The notes under the pieces were generated by a model. It had not been told where the DNA came from. It saw nothing but the letters and a program-made list of their open reading frames with translations, and ran no database searches. 34,554 nt of DNA, from contig JALSKB010000006.1 in NCBI GenBank assembly GCA_026989035.1, positions 1-34,554 of the forward strand, written 5' to 3'. This DNA comes from Saprospiraceae bacterium (lineage in GTDB: Bacteria; Bacteroidota; Bacteroidia; Chitinophagales; Saprospiraceae). A program made the position numbers and the translations under genes. Shown here piece by piece: positions 23,917-32,320 of the stretch (position 1 is its first letter; every line of letters starts with the position of its first letter).

Positions 23917-24473
23917 TGAGCTACGAACCAAGACTGAGGAAAAAATATCGGGAGGAAATTGTGCCTGCTCTGATGGAAGAGTTTCAATACAAATCCGTCA
24001 TGGAGGTACCGCGTTTGGTCAAAGTATGCCTCAACCAGGGTATAGGTGATGCCACCCAGGACAAAAAACTCATCGATTCCGCCTTGGAGGAAATGAGCAT
24101 GATTGCAGGCCAAAAAGCCGTGCCGACCAAAGCACGTCTTTCCGTTTCCAATTTCAAGCTGCGGGAAGGTATGACCATAGGCGTGCGCGTGACTTTGCGC
24201 AAAGAGCGCATGTGGGAGTTTATAGATCGCCTGATCGCCGTGGCCCTGCCTCGTGTACGGGACTTTCGCGGTATCAACGACAAGAGTTTTGATGGCAGAG
24301 GCAATTACTCCATGGGTATTACCGAACAAATTGTCTTTCCCGAAATTGACCTGGATAAGGTCAATCGCATTTCGGGCATGGACATTACGTTTGTCACTAC
24401 GGCTAAAACGGATCAAGAGGCCTTGGCCCTGCTGAAACACCTGGGTATGCCTTTTAAAAACCAAAACAATTGA
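23916..24473 (+). CDS. rplE: 50S ribosomal protein L5
   Basis: 185 residues from ATG 23916 ([23 protein letters not shown]). L5 joins 5S rRNA and contacts P-site t[30 protein letters not shown] and the closing [19 protein letters not shown] are the family blocks. The start overlaps the rplX stop; a GTG one codon earlier is less likely. 34 bases to rpsN with the palindrome AGCTCCTCGGAGCT. Confidence 0.96.
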   Translation: MSYEPRLRKKYREEIVPALMEEFQYKSVMEVPRLVKVCLNQGIGDATQDKKLIDSALEEMSMIAGQKAVPTKARLSVSNFKLREGMTIGVRVTLRKERMWEFIDRLIAVALPRVRDFRGINDKSFDGRGNYSMGITEQIVFPEIDLDKVNRISGMDITFVTTAKTDQEALALLKHLGMPFKNQNN

Positions 24474-24476
24474 GTC

Positions 24477-24490
24477 AGCTCCTCGGAGCT
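24477..24490 (+). repeat. Palindromic hairpin in the rplE-rpsN spacer
   Basis: AGCTCC-TC-GGAGCT is perfectly inverted over 14 bases, three bases after the rplE stop. Confidence 0.5.
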
Positions 24491-24507
24491 AAATCATACC
24501 TAACATT

Positions 24508-24777
24508 ATGGCAAAGAAATCAATCATTGCACGGGAAAGAAAGCGTCAACGCATGGTGGCTAAATATGCTGCTTTGCGCAAAAAACTCAAAGAAGAGGGC
24601 AATTACGAAGCTCTCGACAAATTGCCGCGCAATGCATCTCCTGTGCGTTTGCACAACCGTTGTAAATTGACGGGACGCCCTCGGGGCTACATCCGTCGCT
24701 TTGGAATTTGTCGTGTGAAGTTCCGTGAATTGGCCCTCGAAGGGAAAATTCCGGGTATCACGAAAGCCAGTTGGTAA
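24508..24777 (+). CDS. rpsN: 30S ribosomal protein S14, zinc-free type
   Basis: 89 residues. S14 is in the 30S head. The conserved C-terminal block [30 protein letters not shown] is present with only two Cys, so the CxxC...CxxC zinc ribbon of the short S14 type is absent and this is the long C-minus form. 64 bases to rpsH; the spacer has a CCCC-TTGT-GGGG hairpin. Confidence 0.95.
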   Translation: MAKKSIIARERKRQRMVAKYAALRKKLKEEGNYEALDKLPRNASPVRLHNRCKLTGRPRGYIRRFGICRVKFRELALEGKIPGITKASW

Positions 24778-24841
24778 GAGGCCGCTATCGGTCCGGGTAC
24801 CCCCCTTGTGGGGCCTACACAGAATTTTAAACCCAAAAGAA

Positions 24842-25246
24842 ATGATCGTAACAGATCCCATAGCAGACTTTCTGACGCGCATACGCAATGCGCAGAGCGC
24901 TGGTCATAAAGTGGTTGAAATACCTGCGTCTAAGCTGAAAAAAGCCATGACAAAAATTCTCTATGACCAGGGATATATACTCAAGTACAAATTTGACGAT
25001 GAAGCGGGTAAGCAGGGCGTAATTAAAATAGCCATTAAGTACGACCCCAAAGACAACAGTCCGGTGATTCGCAAATTGGAGCGCGTCAGTAGGCCTGGTT
25101 TGCGCAAATACGTCAAAGCCGCTGATTTGCCGCGTGTAATCAATGGCTTGGGTATAGCGATTGTTTCTACTTCTCATGGTATCCTTACGGATAAGGAAGC
25201 CAGAAAGAGGAACGTAGGTGGAGAAGTTCTCTGCTACATTTATTAA
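24842..25246 (+). CDS. rpsH: 30S ribosomal protein S8
   Basis: 134 residues from ATG 24842 ([18 protein letters not shown]), the family start; the frame is open further upstream only by chance. S8 is a primary 16S binder and in E. coli represses the spc operon at rplE. The closing [31 protein letters not shown] carries the conserved SxxGxxTDKEAR signature. 50 bases to rplF. Confidence 0.97.
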   Translation: MIVTDPIADFLTRIRNAQSAGHKVVEIPASKLKKAMTKILYDQGYILKYKFDDEAGKQGVIKIAIKYDPKDNSPVIRKLERVSRPGLRKYVKAADLPRVINGLGIAIVSTSHGILTDKEARKRNVGGEVLCYIY

Positions 25247-25296
25247 TGCTTTGTGGGATACAGAGCTTTTTGGTTGAGCCGTAAAATTGCAGCATC

Positions 25297-25851
25297 ATGT
25301 CGAGAATAGGAAATGCACCCATAGAGATACCGCAAGGTGTGGAGATTTCTATCAGCAAGGGCAATTTTGTTACCGTCAAAGGCCCGAAAGGAGAACTTTC
25401 TCAGCAGGTAGATCCGGATTTGATTCTCAAGATAGAGGATGGGGTGCTTACCGTACAGCGCCCCACGGAACAAAAGCGCCACAAAGCCATGCATGGGCTG
25501 TATCGCTCCTTGATAGCCAATATGGTTGAGGGTGTAACCCAAGGATTTAAGAAGGAACTGGAATTGGTCGGTGTGGGTTATCGAGCCAACAGCACAGGGC
25601 AATTGCTTGAGCTGCAGTTGGGTTATTCACACCCCATTATGTTTGCCATTCCCGATGAGGTGAAGGTAGAGGTCATTTCAGAAAAAGGTAAAGCTCCGCG
25701 GGTTGTGCTGGAGTCTATTGACAAACAATTGATCGGACAGGTGGCCGCAAAGATTCGCTCTTTCCGCAAACCCGAGCCTTACAAAGGGAAGGGTATTCGC
25801 TTTGTGGGTGAGCAAATTCGCCGCAAAGCCGGTAAGACCGTAGCAAAATAA
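25297..25851 (+). CDS. rplF: 50S ribosomal protein L6
   Basis: 184 residues. L6 sits near the sarcin-ricin loop and factor site. [35 protein letters not shown] and the C-terminal [12 protein letters not shown] motif followed by the basic end [10 protein letters not shown] are diagnostic. 61 bases to rplR; the spacer has AAAGCC-TT-GGCTTT. Confidence 0.97.
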   Translation: MSRIGNAPIEIPQGVEISISKGNFVTVKGPKGELSQQVDPDLILKIEDGVLTVQRPTEQKRHKAMHGLYRSLIANMVEGVTQGFKKELELVGVGYRANSTGQLLELQLGYSHPIMFAIPDEVKVEVISEKGKAPRVVLESIDKQLIGQVAAKIRSFRKPEPYKGKGIRFVGEQIRRKAGKTVAK

Positions 25852-25868
25852 AATAAAAAGGCGTTTTG

Positions 25869-25882
25869 AAAGCCTTGGCTTT
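25869..25882 (+). repeat. Inverted repeat in the rplF-rplR spacer
   Basis: AAAGCC-TT-GGCTTT, a near-perfect palindrome, flanked by a weaker outer pairing of GCG- and CGC-containing arms. Confidence 0.45.
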
Positions 25883-25912
25883 TGGAGCGCTTTTCAAACA
25901 CATGATCAAGGC

Positions 25913-26260
25913 ATGAGAAAGTTGAAGAGAAAAGCGAGAATTCGCTATAGAATCAGAAAGAAAGTCTCGGGTACGCCCGATTGCCCTCGTTTGAGCGTGT
26001 TTCGCAGCAACCACTACATTTATGTACAAGCGGTGGATGACACCAAGGGCGTTACGGTGGCAGCGGCCTCTTCTCGTGAGGCTTCGGTAGATCGCAATAA
26101 ATCCAAGGTAGAGCAAGCCCAAGAAGTGGGTAAGTTGATTGCCGAGCGCTTGCAAAACCAAAACATCACCTGCGCCGTGTTTGATCGTGGTGGCTATTTG
26201 TATCACGGTCGCGTAAAGGCCATAGCTGATGCTGCCCGGGAAGCGGGCTTGAAGATTTAA
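25913..26260 (+). CDS. rplR: 50S ribosomal protein L18
   Basis: 115 residues. L18 binds 5S rRNA in the central protuberance. The basic N-terminus [42 protein letters not shown] and the closing [27 protein letters not shown] match the family. 25 bases to rpsE. Confidence 0.96.
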   Translation: MRKLKRKARIRYRIRKKVSGTPDCPRLSVFRSNHYIYVQAVDDTKGVTVAAASSREASVDRNKSKVEQAQEVGKLIAERLQNQNITCAVFDRGGYLYHGRVKAIADAAREAGLKI

Positions 26261-26285
26261 AACGGACTTTTCATAATCAGAAGTT

Positions 26286-26810
26286 ATGAGCAACAAATTG
26301 CAGAAGAAAGTTAAGCTCACCGAGGTGAAAGGTGAATTGCAGGAAAAGGTGGTGAGCCTTAATCGCGTGGCGAAAGTAACTAAAGGTGGTCGCACTTTTG
26401 GTTTTGCCGCTGTCGTTGTGGTCGGCGATGGAAATGGCATTGTCGGGCACGGCTTGGGTAAAGCCCGCGATGTTTCGGAAGCCATAGCCAAAGGCGTAGA
26501 TGATGCCAAGAAGAACCTCATTCGCGTACCCATCTACAAAGGCTCCATACCCCATGAGCAAAAGGGAAAATTCGGAGCGGCAAAAGTGTTGATTAAGCCA
26601 GCCTCGGATGGTACGGGTGTTATCGCAGGGGGTGCCATGCGTGCCGTTTTGGAAATTGCAGGAGTACACAATGTTTTGGCCAAGTCACAAGGGTCTTCTA
26701 ACCCGCACAATGTGGTCAAAGCCACCATGGACGCCTTAACCAAGCTGCGTACGCCTATGGAAATTGCGCGTCAGCGAGGCATTACTATGGATAAGTTGTT
26801 TAATGGATAA
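26286..26810 (+). CDS. rpsE: 30S ribosomal protein S5
   Basis: 174 residues. S5 belongs to the mRNA entry and accuracy centre. The double-strand RNA-binding part [39 protein letters not shown] is intact, as is the C-terminal [21 protein letters not shown]. 38 bases to rpmD; the spacer has GCCTT/AAGGC. Confidence 0.97.
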   Translation: MSNKLQKKVKLTEVKGELQEKVVSLNRVAKVTKGGRTFGFAAVVVVGDGNGIVGHGLGKARDVSEAIAKGVDDAKKNLIRVPIYKGSIPHEQKGKFGAAKVLIKPASDGTGVIAGGAMRAVLEIAGVHNVLAKSQGSSNPHNVVKATMDALTKLRTPMEIARQRGITMDKLFNG

Positions 26811-26816
26811 GTGATC

Positions 26817-26832
26817 GCCTTTTGTATAAGGC
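26817..26832 (+). repeat. Hairpin in the rpsE-rpmD spacer
   Basis: GCCTT-TTGTAT-AAGGC, perfect 5-bp stem, beginning six bases after the rpsE stop. Confidence 0.5.
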
Positions 26833-26848
26833 ACAAAATACAGCAGCA

Positions 26849-27031
26849 ATGGCAAAGAAGATTAAGGTTACGCAGGTCAGAAGCATTATCAACAGGCCAA
26901 AGCGCCAAAAGGCAACCATGGAGGCCTTGGGCTTGCGCAAGCTGAATCAAACCGTAGAGCATGAGGCTACGCCCCAAATTTTGGGTATGATCGCCAAAGT
27001 ATCGCACTTGGTGAAGGTCGAAGAAAAGTGA
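26849..27031 (+). CDS. rpmD: 50S ribosomal protein L30
   Basis: 60 residues from ATG 26849 ([29 protein letters not shown]), the usual L30 size (59 in E. coli). The closing block [19 protein letters not shown] fits. Upstream in-frame codons lie in the spacer hairpin. 72 bases to rplO. Confidence 0.95.
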   Translation: MAKKIKVTQVRSIINRPKRQKATMEALGLRKLNQTVEHEATPQILGMIAKVSHLVKVEEK

Positions 27032-27032
27032 G

Positions 27033-27086
27033 AAAGGCCGTTTAGAAAAAATGGCCTTTAAAGGCAATCATTTGCGCGAAAGCGCA
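27033..27086 (+). repeat. Two hairpins in the rpmD-rplO spacer
   Basis: AAAGGCC (27033-27039) pairs with GGCCTTT (27053-27059) across 13 bases; then TGCGC-GAAA-GCGCA (27073-27086) is a perfect 5-bp stem with a GAAA loop. The second ends 17 bases before the rplO ATG. Confidence 0.6.
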
Positions 27087-27103
27087 CAAAAGATATCAAA
27101 GCG

Positions 27104-27553
27104 ATGGAATTACACAATCTGAAACCGGCAAAAGGATCCGTGCGTTCTCGCAAGCGCTTGGCACGCGGGCAGGGAGCTGGTACGGGAGGTACGGCAACCC
27201 GCGGTCATAAAGGCCAAAAATCCCGCTCGGGCTACAGCAGAAAACGTGGCTTTGAAGGTGGACAAATGCCGCTGCAAATGCGCTTGCCCAAAAGGGGGTT
27301 TAAGAACATCAATCGGGTGGAATACGTGCCTTTAAACCTCGCCCGCATACAGCAAATAGCTGAAAAATACGGTTTGGATGCTATTGATGTGGAAACCTTA
27401 GTAGCTAAAGGCATCGTGCGCAAGAAAGATCGCGTCAAGCTCCTGGCAGCAGGTGAATTGAAGAAAGGCATGACCATCAAAGTACATGCCTGCTCGGCCA
27501 AAGCTAAAGAAGCTGTGGAAGCTGCCGGAGGCAAGGTTGAGCTGATTGCCTGA
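27104..27553 (+). CDS. rplO: 50S ribosomal protein L15
   Basis: 149 residues. L15 is a late assembly protein. The Gly/Arg-rich N-terminus LKPAKGSVRSRKRLARGQGAGTGGTATRGHKGQKSRSG and FEGGQMPLQMRLPKRGF are hallmark blocks. 72 bases to secY; the spacer has AGCGG...CCGCT. Confidence 0.96.
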   Translation: MELHNLKPAKGSVRSRKRLARGQGAGTGGTATRGHKGQKSRSGYSRKRGFEGGQMPLQMRLPKRGFKNINRVEYVPLNLARIQQIAEKYGLDAIDVETLVAKGIVRKKDRVKLLAAGELKKGMTIKVHACSAKAKEAVEAAGGKVELIA

Positions 27554-27625
27554 AAGCGCCGAAGCTAAGAACAAGGTACAGAGCGGGCGTGTTGCGACCA
27601 CTCCTACCGCTAAAGCAGAAGATTC

Positions 27626-28990
27626 ATGAAACGATTTCTCAATACGCTGAAAAACATCTGGAAGATCAAAGAACTGCGCCAGCGCATCCTCTTTACTTTT
27701 GCTATGTTGGCTGTCTATCGCTTGGGTTCTTATGTGGTCTTGCCGGGTGTGGATCCTGCTCAGTTGAATGCCGGTAGTGGCAATGCCAATGACCTGCTGG
27801 GGCTAATTAACATGTTTACAGGTGGCGCCTTCCAGAATGCAGCCATCTTTGCCTTGGGTATCATGCCCTATATCACGGCATCTATTGTGGTTCAATTGCT
27901 GGGTTTTGCCGTGCCCTACTTTCAGCGTTTGCAGAAAAAAGAGGGAGAAAGTGGTCGCAAGAAGTTGAATCAAATTACGCGCTTTTTGACCTTGGCCGTA
28001 ACGCTGGTTCAGGGTAGTGGCTATTTGACCTATTTGCAAACCAGCGGAGCTATTGCTCCCGGTGTGTCTCCGGGGCTGTTCTGGTTTTCCAATATCATCA
28101 TTCTTTCTGCCGGCACCATCTTCGCCATGTGGCTGGGAGAACGCATCACCGATAAGGGAATCGGAAATGGTGTTTCTCTTTTGATTACAGTGGGTATCAT
28201 TGCCCGCTTGCCTCAGGCCTTGATCGCAGAATTTCAATTGCAATTGGCCCAAAGCGGTTTGATTCTCTTTGTTCTGGAATTGGCTGCCATGTACGCCGTT
28301 ATTATGGTTACGGTTTTGATTGTGCAGGGCGTGCGCAAAATACCCATTCAGTTTGCCAAACGGATGGTCGGGAGAGGTAACTCAGCTGTAGCCATGTCCA
28401 ATGTTCGGGATTATATCCCCGTTAAGGTAAATGCTTCGGGTGTGATGCCGATTATCTTTGCTCAGGCATTGATGTTTTTGCCGGCAACGGTGGTGGGCTT
28501 TGTCGCCGGAGGAGACCCTTCGGCTGCTCCGGCTTGGTTACAAGCACTTAGCAATCCCTATTCTGTGGCATCAGCCATCTTTACTTTCCTCTTGGTGGTG
28601 GTGTTTACTTACATCTATACGGCCCTGTTGGTGGATCCCAAAGAGTATGCCGATCACCTGAAAAGGCAAAATGCCTTTATTCCGGGTATCAAGCCGGGTA
28701 AACCTACTGCAGACTTCATCGATGCCATTGTTTCGCGCATCACTTTGCCCGGCTCGGTCTTTCTCGGCATTATTGCCATTCTACCGGCCTTCGGCGTGGC
28801 TTTTGGGGTGAACCCCTCTCTGGCACAGTTCTTCGGAGGTACTTCTCTGTTGATTTTGGTCGCTGTAGTATTGGATACTTTGCAGCAGATAGAAAGCCAC
28901 TTGCTCATGCGCCGTTATGACGGCCTGGTCAAATCCGGGCGCATACAGGGGCGGAGTAGTAGGATGCAAGGCATAGGAGCCGGTATGTAA
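27626..28990 (+). CDS. secY: Protein translocase subunit SecY
   Basis: 454 residues, close to the family's 435-445, with ten hydrophobic spans. SecY is the channel of the SecYEG translocon in the inner membrane. Visible hallmarks are the plug/TM2 region with NMFTGGAFQNAAIFALGIMPYITASIVVQLL, ERITDKGIGNGVSLLI (TM4 area), and the cytoplasmic loop YAD-x-L-K-R-x-NAFIPGIKPGKPT before TM9. It is needed for the first membrane step of export of T9SS cargo such as the giant protein. 19 bases to map. Confidence 0.97.
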   Translation: MKRFLNTLKNIWKIKELRQRILFTFAMLAVYRLGSYVVLPGVDPAQLNAGSGNANDLLGLINMFTGGAFQNAAIFALGIMPYITASIVVQLLGFAVPYFQRLQKKEGESGRKKLNQITRFLTLAVTLVQGSGYLTYLQTSGAIAPGVSPGLFWFSNIIILSAGTIFAMWLGERITDKGIGNGVSLLITVGIIARLPQALIAEFQLQLAQSGLILFVLELAAMYAVIMVTVLIVQGVRKIPIQFAKRMVGRGNSAVAMSNVRDYIPVKVNASGVMPIIFAQALMFLPATVVGFVAGGDPSAAPAWLQALSNPYSVASAIFTFLLVVVFTYIYTALLVDPKEYADHLKRQNAFIPGIKPGKPTADFIDAIVSRITLPGSVFLGIIAILPAFGVAFGVNPSLAQFFGGTSLLILVAVVLDTLQQIESHLLMRRYDGLVKSGRIQGRSSRMQGIGAGM

Positions 28991-29009
28991 ATCGGTTTGT
29001 TCTTTTGAC

Positions 29010-29843
29010 ATGATTTATTACAAGACACCCGAAGAAATAGCTCTGATGCGGGCCAGCAATTTGTTGGTCTCTCAGACATTGGCCCATCTGGCCCAAACGC
29101 TTCGTCCGGGTATGAGCGGAGCCGATATCGATCGCGAAGCGGAAACCTTCATCAGGGATCATGGGGCAGAACCGACCTTTAAAGGGTACCATGGCTTCCC
29201 TGCCACGCTTTGTGTGTCGGTCAATGAAGCCGTGGTGCATGGCATCCCTTCAAAAGAACAAGTGTTTAAAGAAGGCGATGTGATTTCCATCGATTGCGGT
29301 GTTTTGCTCAACGGTTATCACGGAGACAGTGCTTACACCTTTGCGTTGGTGGATACTCGCGAGGAAGTGTTGCAATTGTTGCGGGTGACGAAAGAATCGC
29401 TGTATCGGGCTATTGATCAGGTGCGCGTGGGTAACCGCTTAGGGGATATTGGATTTGCCGTGCAAGAATTTGCCGAAAGGCAGCACGGATACGGCATTGT
29501 TCGCGATTTGGTGGGCCACGGCATAGGTCGAAATTTGCACGAAGAGCCCGAAGTGCCCAACTACGGGCGTCGAGGCCGAGGCATAAAACTGCAGGAAGGC
29601 CTGGTGATAGCCATCGAACCGATGATTAACCTGGGTGCTAAAGAAGTGCGCCAACTGCCCGATGGCTGGACCATCGTGTCTAAAGATAAAACGCCTTCAG
29701 CTCATTACGAACACGTAGTGGCTGTTTTTAAAGAAGGCCCTGCCATACTCTCGGATTTCTCCATCATTGAGGAGGCAGAGCGCCAAAACGACTACTTACA
29801 CGAGGTAAAAGTACTTCGTGCGGTGAAGGACGAAATGCCATGA
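29010..29843 (+). CDS. map: Type I methionine aminopeptidase
   Basis: 277 residues. MAP removes the initiator Met from nascent proteins. The five metal ligands are visible: the two Asp in ISIDCG and GYHGDSAY, the His in GHGIGRNLHEEP, and the Glu residues in AIEPMIN and YEHVVAV. A C-terminal extension of about 38 residues after the last ligand makes it slightly longer than the E. coli enzyme (264). It carries one 13-bp word (29469-29481), read F-A-E-R. No terminator follows; the infA promoter lies in the next spacer. Confidence 0.96.
   Translation: MIYYKTPEEIALMRASNLLVSQTLAHLAQTLRPGMSGADIDREAETFIRDHGAEPTFKGYHGFPATLCVSVNEAVVHGIPSKEQVFKEGDVISIDCGVLLNGYHGDSAYTFALVDTREEVLQLLRVTKESLYRAIDQVRVGNRLGDIGFAVQEFAERQHGYGIVRDLVGHGIGRNLHEEPEVPNYGRRGRGIKLQEGLVIAIEPMINLGAKEVRQLPDGWTIVSKDKTPSAHYEHVVAVFKEGPAILSDFSIIEEAERQNDYLHEVKVLRAVKDEMP
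29469..29481 (+). repeat. Iterated 13-mer TTTGCCGAAAGGC, copy 7
   Basis: Exact copy inside map, read F-A-E-R, in yet another frame from the copies in fusA and the PolX-like gene. Confidence 0.9.
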
Positions 29844-29887
29844 GGTGCTTTTTTTCCTCTCGCTTGACGGGCTGTTTTTTGCGTGGT

Positions 29888-29918
29888 TTGGAAAAAAAGA
29901 AAAAAAGTTGTACCTTTG
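29888..29918 (+). promoter_or_regulatory. Internal promoter before infA
   Basis: TTG (29888-29890), a 20-base A-rich spacer and TACCTTTG (29911-29918) match the Bacteroidota promoter consensus. The start point near 29924 leaves a leader of only about 13 bases before ATG 29937. It gives the infA-to-rpoA part its own transcription. Confidence 0.82.
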
Positions 29919-29936
29919 CAGCCCTAAAAACGGTAT

Positions 29937-30155
29937 ATGGCTAAAAAGAACCTCATTAAGCAGGACGGCGTCATTGAAGAGGCTTTGTCGAATGCTATGT
30001 TTCGGGTGCGTTTGGAGAATGACCACCTGATTGTAGCAACCATATCCGGGAAAATGCGCATGCACTACATCCGCATTCTGCCCGGAGATAAGGTCTCCGT
30101 AGAGATGTCGCCTTATGACCTCACGCGCGGGCGAATTGTGTATCGCTACAAATGA
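29937..30155 (+). CDS. infA: Translation initiation factor IF-1
   Basis: 72 residues, the family length. IF-1 is an OB-fold protein covering the A site during initiation. [44 protein letters not shown] and [15 protein letters not shown] are diagnostic. 120 bases to rpmJ with no clear site. Confidence 0.97.
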   Translation: MAKKNLIKQDGVIEEALSNAMFRVRLENDHLIVATISGKMRMHYIRILPGDKVSVEMSPYDLTRGRIVYRYK

Positions 30156-30275
30156 GCAGGTTTTGTCGAGAAGTTTGGTGGAGCGAGGAGGCAACCAACG
30201 CCTGTATTTTTGGGCAGGCCGCAAGCACAAATGCTTAAGGGCTTTTGCCGATTGGACCTTTTAACTTTTTGAGCA

Positions 30276-30392
30276 ATGAAAGTAAGAGCATCGGTCAAGA
30301 AAAGAAGTGCAGATTGCAAGATCGTCCGTCGTAAAGGGCGTTTGTATGTCATCAACAAGAAGAATCCCCGCTTTAAGCAGCGTCAGGGATAA
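30276..30392 (+). CDS. rpmJ: 50S ribosomal protein L36, zinc-free type
   Basis: 38 codons, the exact family length, too short for most gene listings. It starts [15 protein letters not shown] and ends NPRFKQRQG. Only one Cys (C14) is left; the CxxC...C...H zinc site of the usual L36 is lost (RSADCK in place of CEKCK, NKK in place of CENP-type). 50 bases to rpsM, with a CGCC...GGCG hairpin. Confidence 0.95.
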   Translation: MKVRASVKKRSADCKIVRRKGRLYVINKKNPRFKQRQG

Positions 30393-30442
30393 GGAAAAAA
30401 TTTTCGCCCTTTTGGGGTGGCGTAAAAAAACAGACACAAGCA

Positions 30443-30820
30443 ATGGCTCGTATAGCAGGTATTGATTTACCCAAGAACAAGCGTGGCGTCATTGGATTGA
30501 CGTACATCTTTGGTATAGGCAAATCCCGTGCACGGGAAATTTTGAACAAAGTCGGTGTTGATGAGAACACCAAGGTGAAAGATTGGAAGGACGAGGAGGT
30601 TCGCGCTATTGCAACGCTCATCCAAAACGAATACAAGGTTGAGGGTGAGTTGCGGGGTGAAGTGCAGATGAACATCAAGCGTTTGATGGATATTGGTTGT
30701 TATCGGGGCTTGCGCCACCGTAAGGGACTGCCTGTACGTGGTCAACGCACCCGAACCAATGCGCGCACCCGCAAAGGGCGCCGCAAGACGGTAGCCAACA
30801 AAAAGAAAGCAACGAAATAA
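30443..30820 (+). CDS. rpsM: 30S ribosomal protein S13
   Basis: 125 residues. S13 is in the 30S head and bridges to the 50[31 protein letters not shown] (helix-hairpin-helix) and [26 protein letters not shown] are typical. In E. coli the alpha operon starts here with the S4-binding leader; here infA and rpmJ come first. 84 bases to rpsK. Confidence 0.97.
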   Translation: MARIAGIDLPKNKRGVIGLTYIFGIGKSRAREILNKVGVDENTKVKDWKDEEVRAIATLIQNEYKVEGELRGEVQMNIKRLMDIGCYRGLRHRKGLPVRGQRTRTNARTRKGRRKTVANKKKATK

Positions 30821-30904
30821 ACACAGCTGGTTGTTGTGGCTGGCAATTAAAAGCATCTATTCCTTCTTTCCGAACAGTGTGGATTCGGGCATAAAAAGAA
30901 AGCA

Positions 30905-31300
30905 ATGGCGAAAGGAAGAAAATCAGTACGCGCAAAGAAGCGCAAAGTGAAAGTCGAACCGAATGGCAAAGCCTACATTCGGGCGAGTTTCAACAACATC
31001 ATCATCTCTTTGACCAATGCCAAAGGCGATGTGATATCTTGGTCTTCGGCCGGCAAGGCAGGTTTCAGGGGTGCTAAGAAGAATACGCCTTATGCCGCTC
31101 AACGAGCTGCCGGAGAGGCTGCTCAAATCGCTTATGATGCAGGTTTGCGCAAGGTAGAGGTCTTTGTTAAAGGCCCGGGAAGTGGTAGGGAAGCGGCTAT
31201 CAGAGCTATAGATGCTGCAGGCATCAAAGTGCAGCGCATTGTAGATAAAACACCTATTCCGCACAACGGATGCCGCCCGCCCAAACGGCGCCGCGTGTAA
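30905..31300 (+). CDS. rpsK: 30S ribosomal protein S11
   Basis: 131 residues. S11 lies on the platform near the E-site m[49 protein letters not shown] and the C-terminal [19 protein letters not shown] are hallmark blocks. 91 bases to rpsD, containing two terminator-like hairpins. Confidence 0.97.
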   Translation: MAKGRKSVRAKKRKVKVEPNGKAYIRASFNNIIISLTNAKGDVISWSSAGKAGFRGAKKNTPYAAQRAAGEAAQIAYDAGLRKVEVFVKGPGSGREAAIRAIDAAGIKVQRIVDKTPIPHNGCRPPKRRRV

Positions 31301-31314
31301 TGAGAGGTGTCAAA

Positions 31315-31365
31315 GAGCTTGCCTCAATAGCGAGCTCGTTTTTTATGCCTTTCGGCAAATTTTTT
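31315..31365 (+). terminator. Two successive terminator-like hairpins in the rpsK-rpsD spacer
   Basis: GAGCT (31315-31319) pairs with AGCTC (31333-31337) and is followed by GTTTTTT; then TGCC-TTTC-GGCA (31346-31357) is followed by AATTTTTT. Both stems are short, so any effect would be partial attenuation before rpsD. Confidence 0.4.
31347..31359 (-). repeat. Iterated 13-mer TTTGCCGAAAGGC, copy 8
   Basis: Exact minus-strand copy in the rpsK-rpsD spacer, followed on the plus strand by a run of six T, giving it a terminator-like look. Confidence 0.9.
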
Positions 31366-31391
31366 ACAACAAACTCACAAGCTGAAACAGC

Positions 31392-32006
31392 ATGGCAAGA
31401 TACAGAGGCCCCAGAGCGAAAAAAGAAAGAGCCTTCGGCGAGCCCATTTTTGGCGGCTTGCGCGCTTCCGACAGAAAAAAGTATGCTCCCGGCATGCACG
31501 GCAACAAACGTCGCCGTCGCCAAAAATCGGATTATGCTCTCCAGTTGATGGAAAAACAAAAGGCCAAATACACCTATGGCGTACTGGAACGCCAATTTCG
31601 CAACCTCTTTGAAAAAGCCAGCCGCCGCGGGGGCGTTACGGGTGAAGTGTTGCTGCAGTTCCTGGAAGCACGCCTGGACAATGTCGTGTATCGCCTGGGA
31701 ATAGCCCCGACACGGCGCGCTGCCCGCCAATTGGTCTCGCATCGACATATCCTATTAAACGGAAAGGTGAACAACATCCCTTCTACTCAGGTAAAACCGG
31801 GAGATGTCATCAGCGTGCGACCGAAATCACAAGGCATAGAAGCTATTCGCGACAGCGTGGCCGGCAATGGCTCCAATGTGCGCAAATTTCCCTGGTTGGA
31901 GTTCAATCAGGATCAAATGACGGGTAAATTCCTGGAATATCCGGAGCGGGAAGCTATCCCCGAAAAAATCAACGAGCAGTTGATCGTTGAGCTTTACTCG
32001 AAGTAA
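31392..32006 (+). CDS. rpsD: 30S ribosomal protein S4
   Basis: 204 residues. S4 initiates 30S assembly and in E. coli represses the alpha operon. [22 protein letters not shown], the [24 protein letters not shown] block and the S4 RNA-binding domain [35 protein letters not shown] (about 92-126) are present. The N-terminus has no Cys zinc site. A 314-base spacer separates it from the first rpoA gene. Confidence 0.97.
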   Translation: MARYRGPRAKKERAFGEPIFGGLRASDRKKYAPGMHGNKRRRRQKSDYALQLMEKQKAKYTYGVLERQFRNLFEKASRRGGVTGEVLLQFLEARLDNVVYRLGIAPTRRAARQLVSHRHILLNGKVNNIPSTQVKPGDVISVRPKSQGIEAIRDSVAGNGSNVRKFPWLEFNQDQMTGKFLEYPEREAIPEKINEQLIVELYSK

Positions 32007-32320
32007 GCGGCTCTTCATGACCGAATCCCGAGGAGTTGGTACAGCGGAAGACCGCATGGCTTCGGAATGAAAAAAGGGATTGCCAGCCGGTATTATGCAA
32101 ACCATGCCGTAGAGCATGTATAGACAGCAAACAAAGACCGAAAAAGCCCTTTTCCCCCGAGGCTTTCCGCCTATCAAAGGTCAATGGAAGAAAACCAAAA
32201 AGGAAAAGCACCGGGGGCCGTTGAAAAGCCTTCGGCTGGTCTTTTTGGATTTAGTTGGCGGTTGCAGGTGCCACAAGGCATAAACAACGGCTTTCCTCAA
32301 TCAAAAAGTTCTTCGCAACT
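32007..32320 (+). other. 314-base spacer between rpsD and the first rpoA
   Basis: I see no credible gene: short open frames here lack recognisable sequence. It has several inverted repeats: AAAAGGG near 32068-32076 with CCCTTTT near 32147-32153, CATG...CATG around 32102-32119, GCCG...CGGC and AGCC-TTC-GGCT in 32217-32241, followed by TCTTTTT. No TAnnTTTG box was found. It is the longest spacer of the cluster and may be an untranslated control region for alpha synthesis. Confidence 0.5.

Noticed and set aside
32036-32224. 62-codon open frame in the rpsD-rpoA spacer, with an overlapping reverse one
   Set aside because: No recognisable sequence, and the region is rich in inverted repeats; treated as non-coding.
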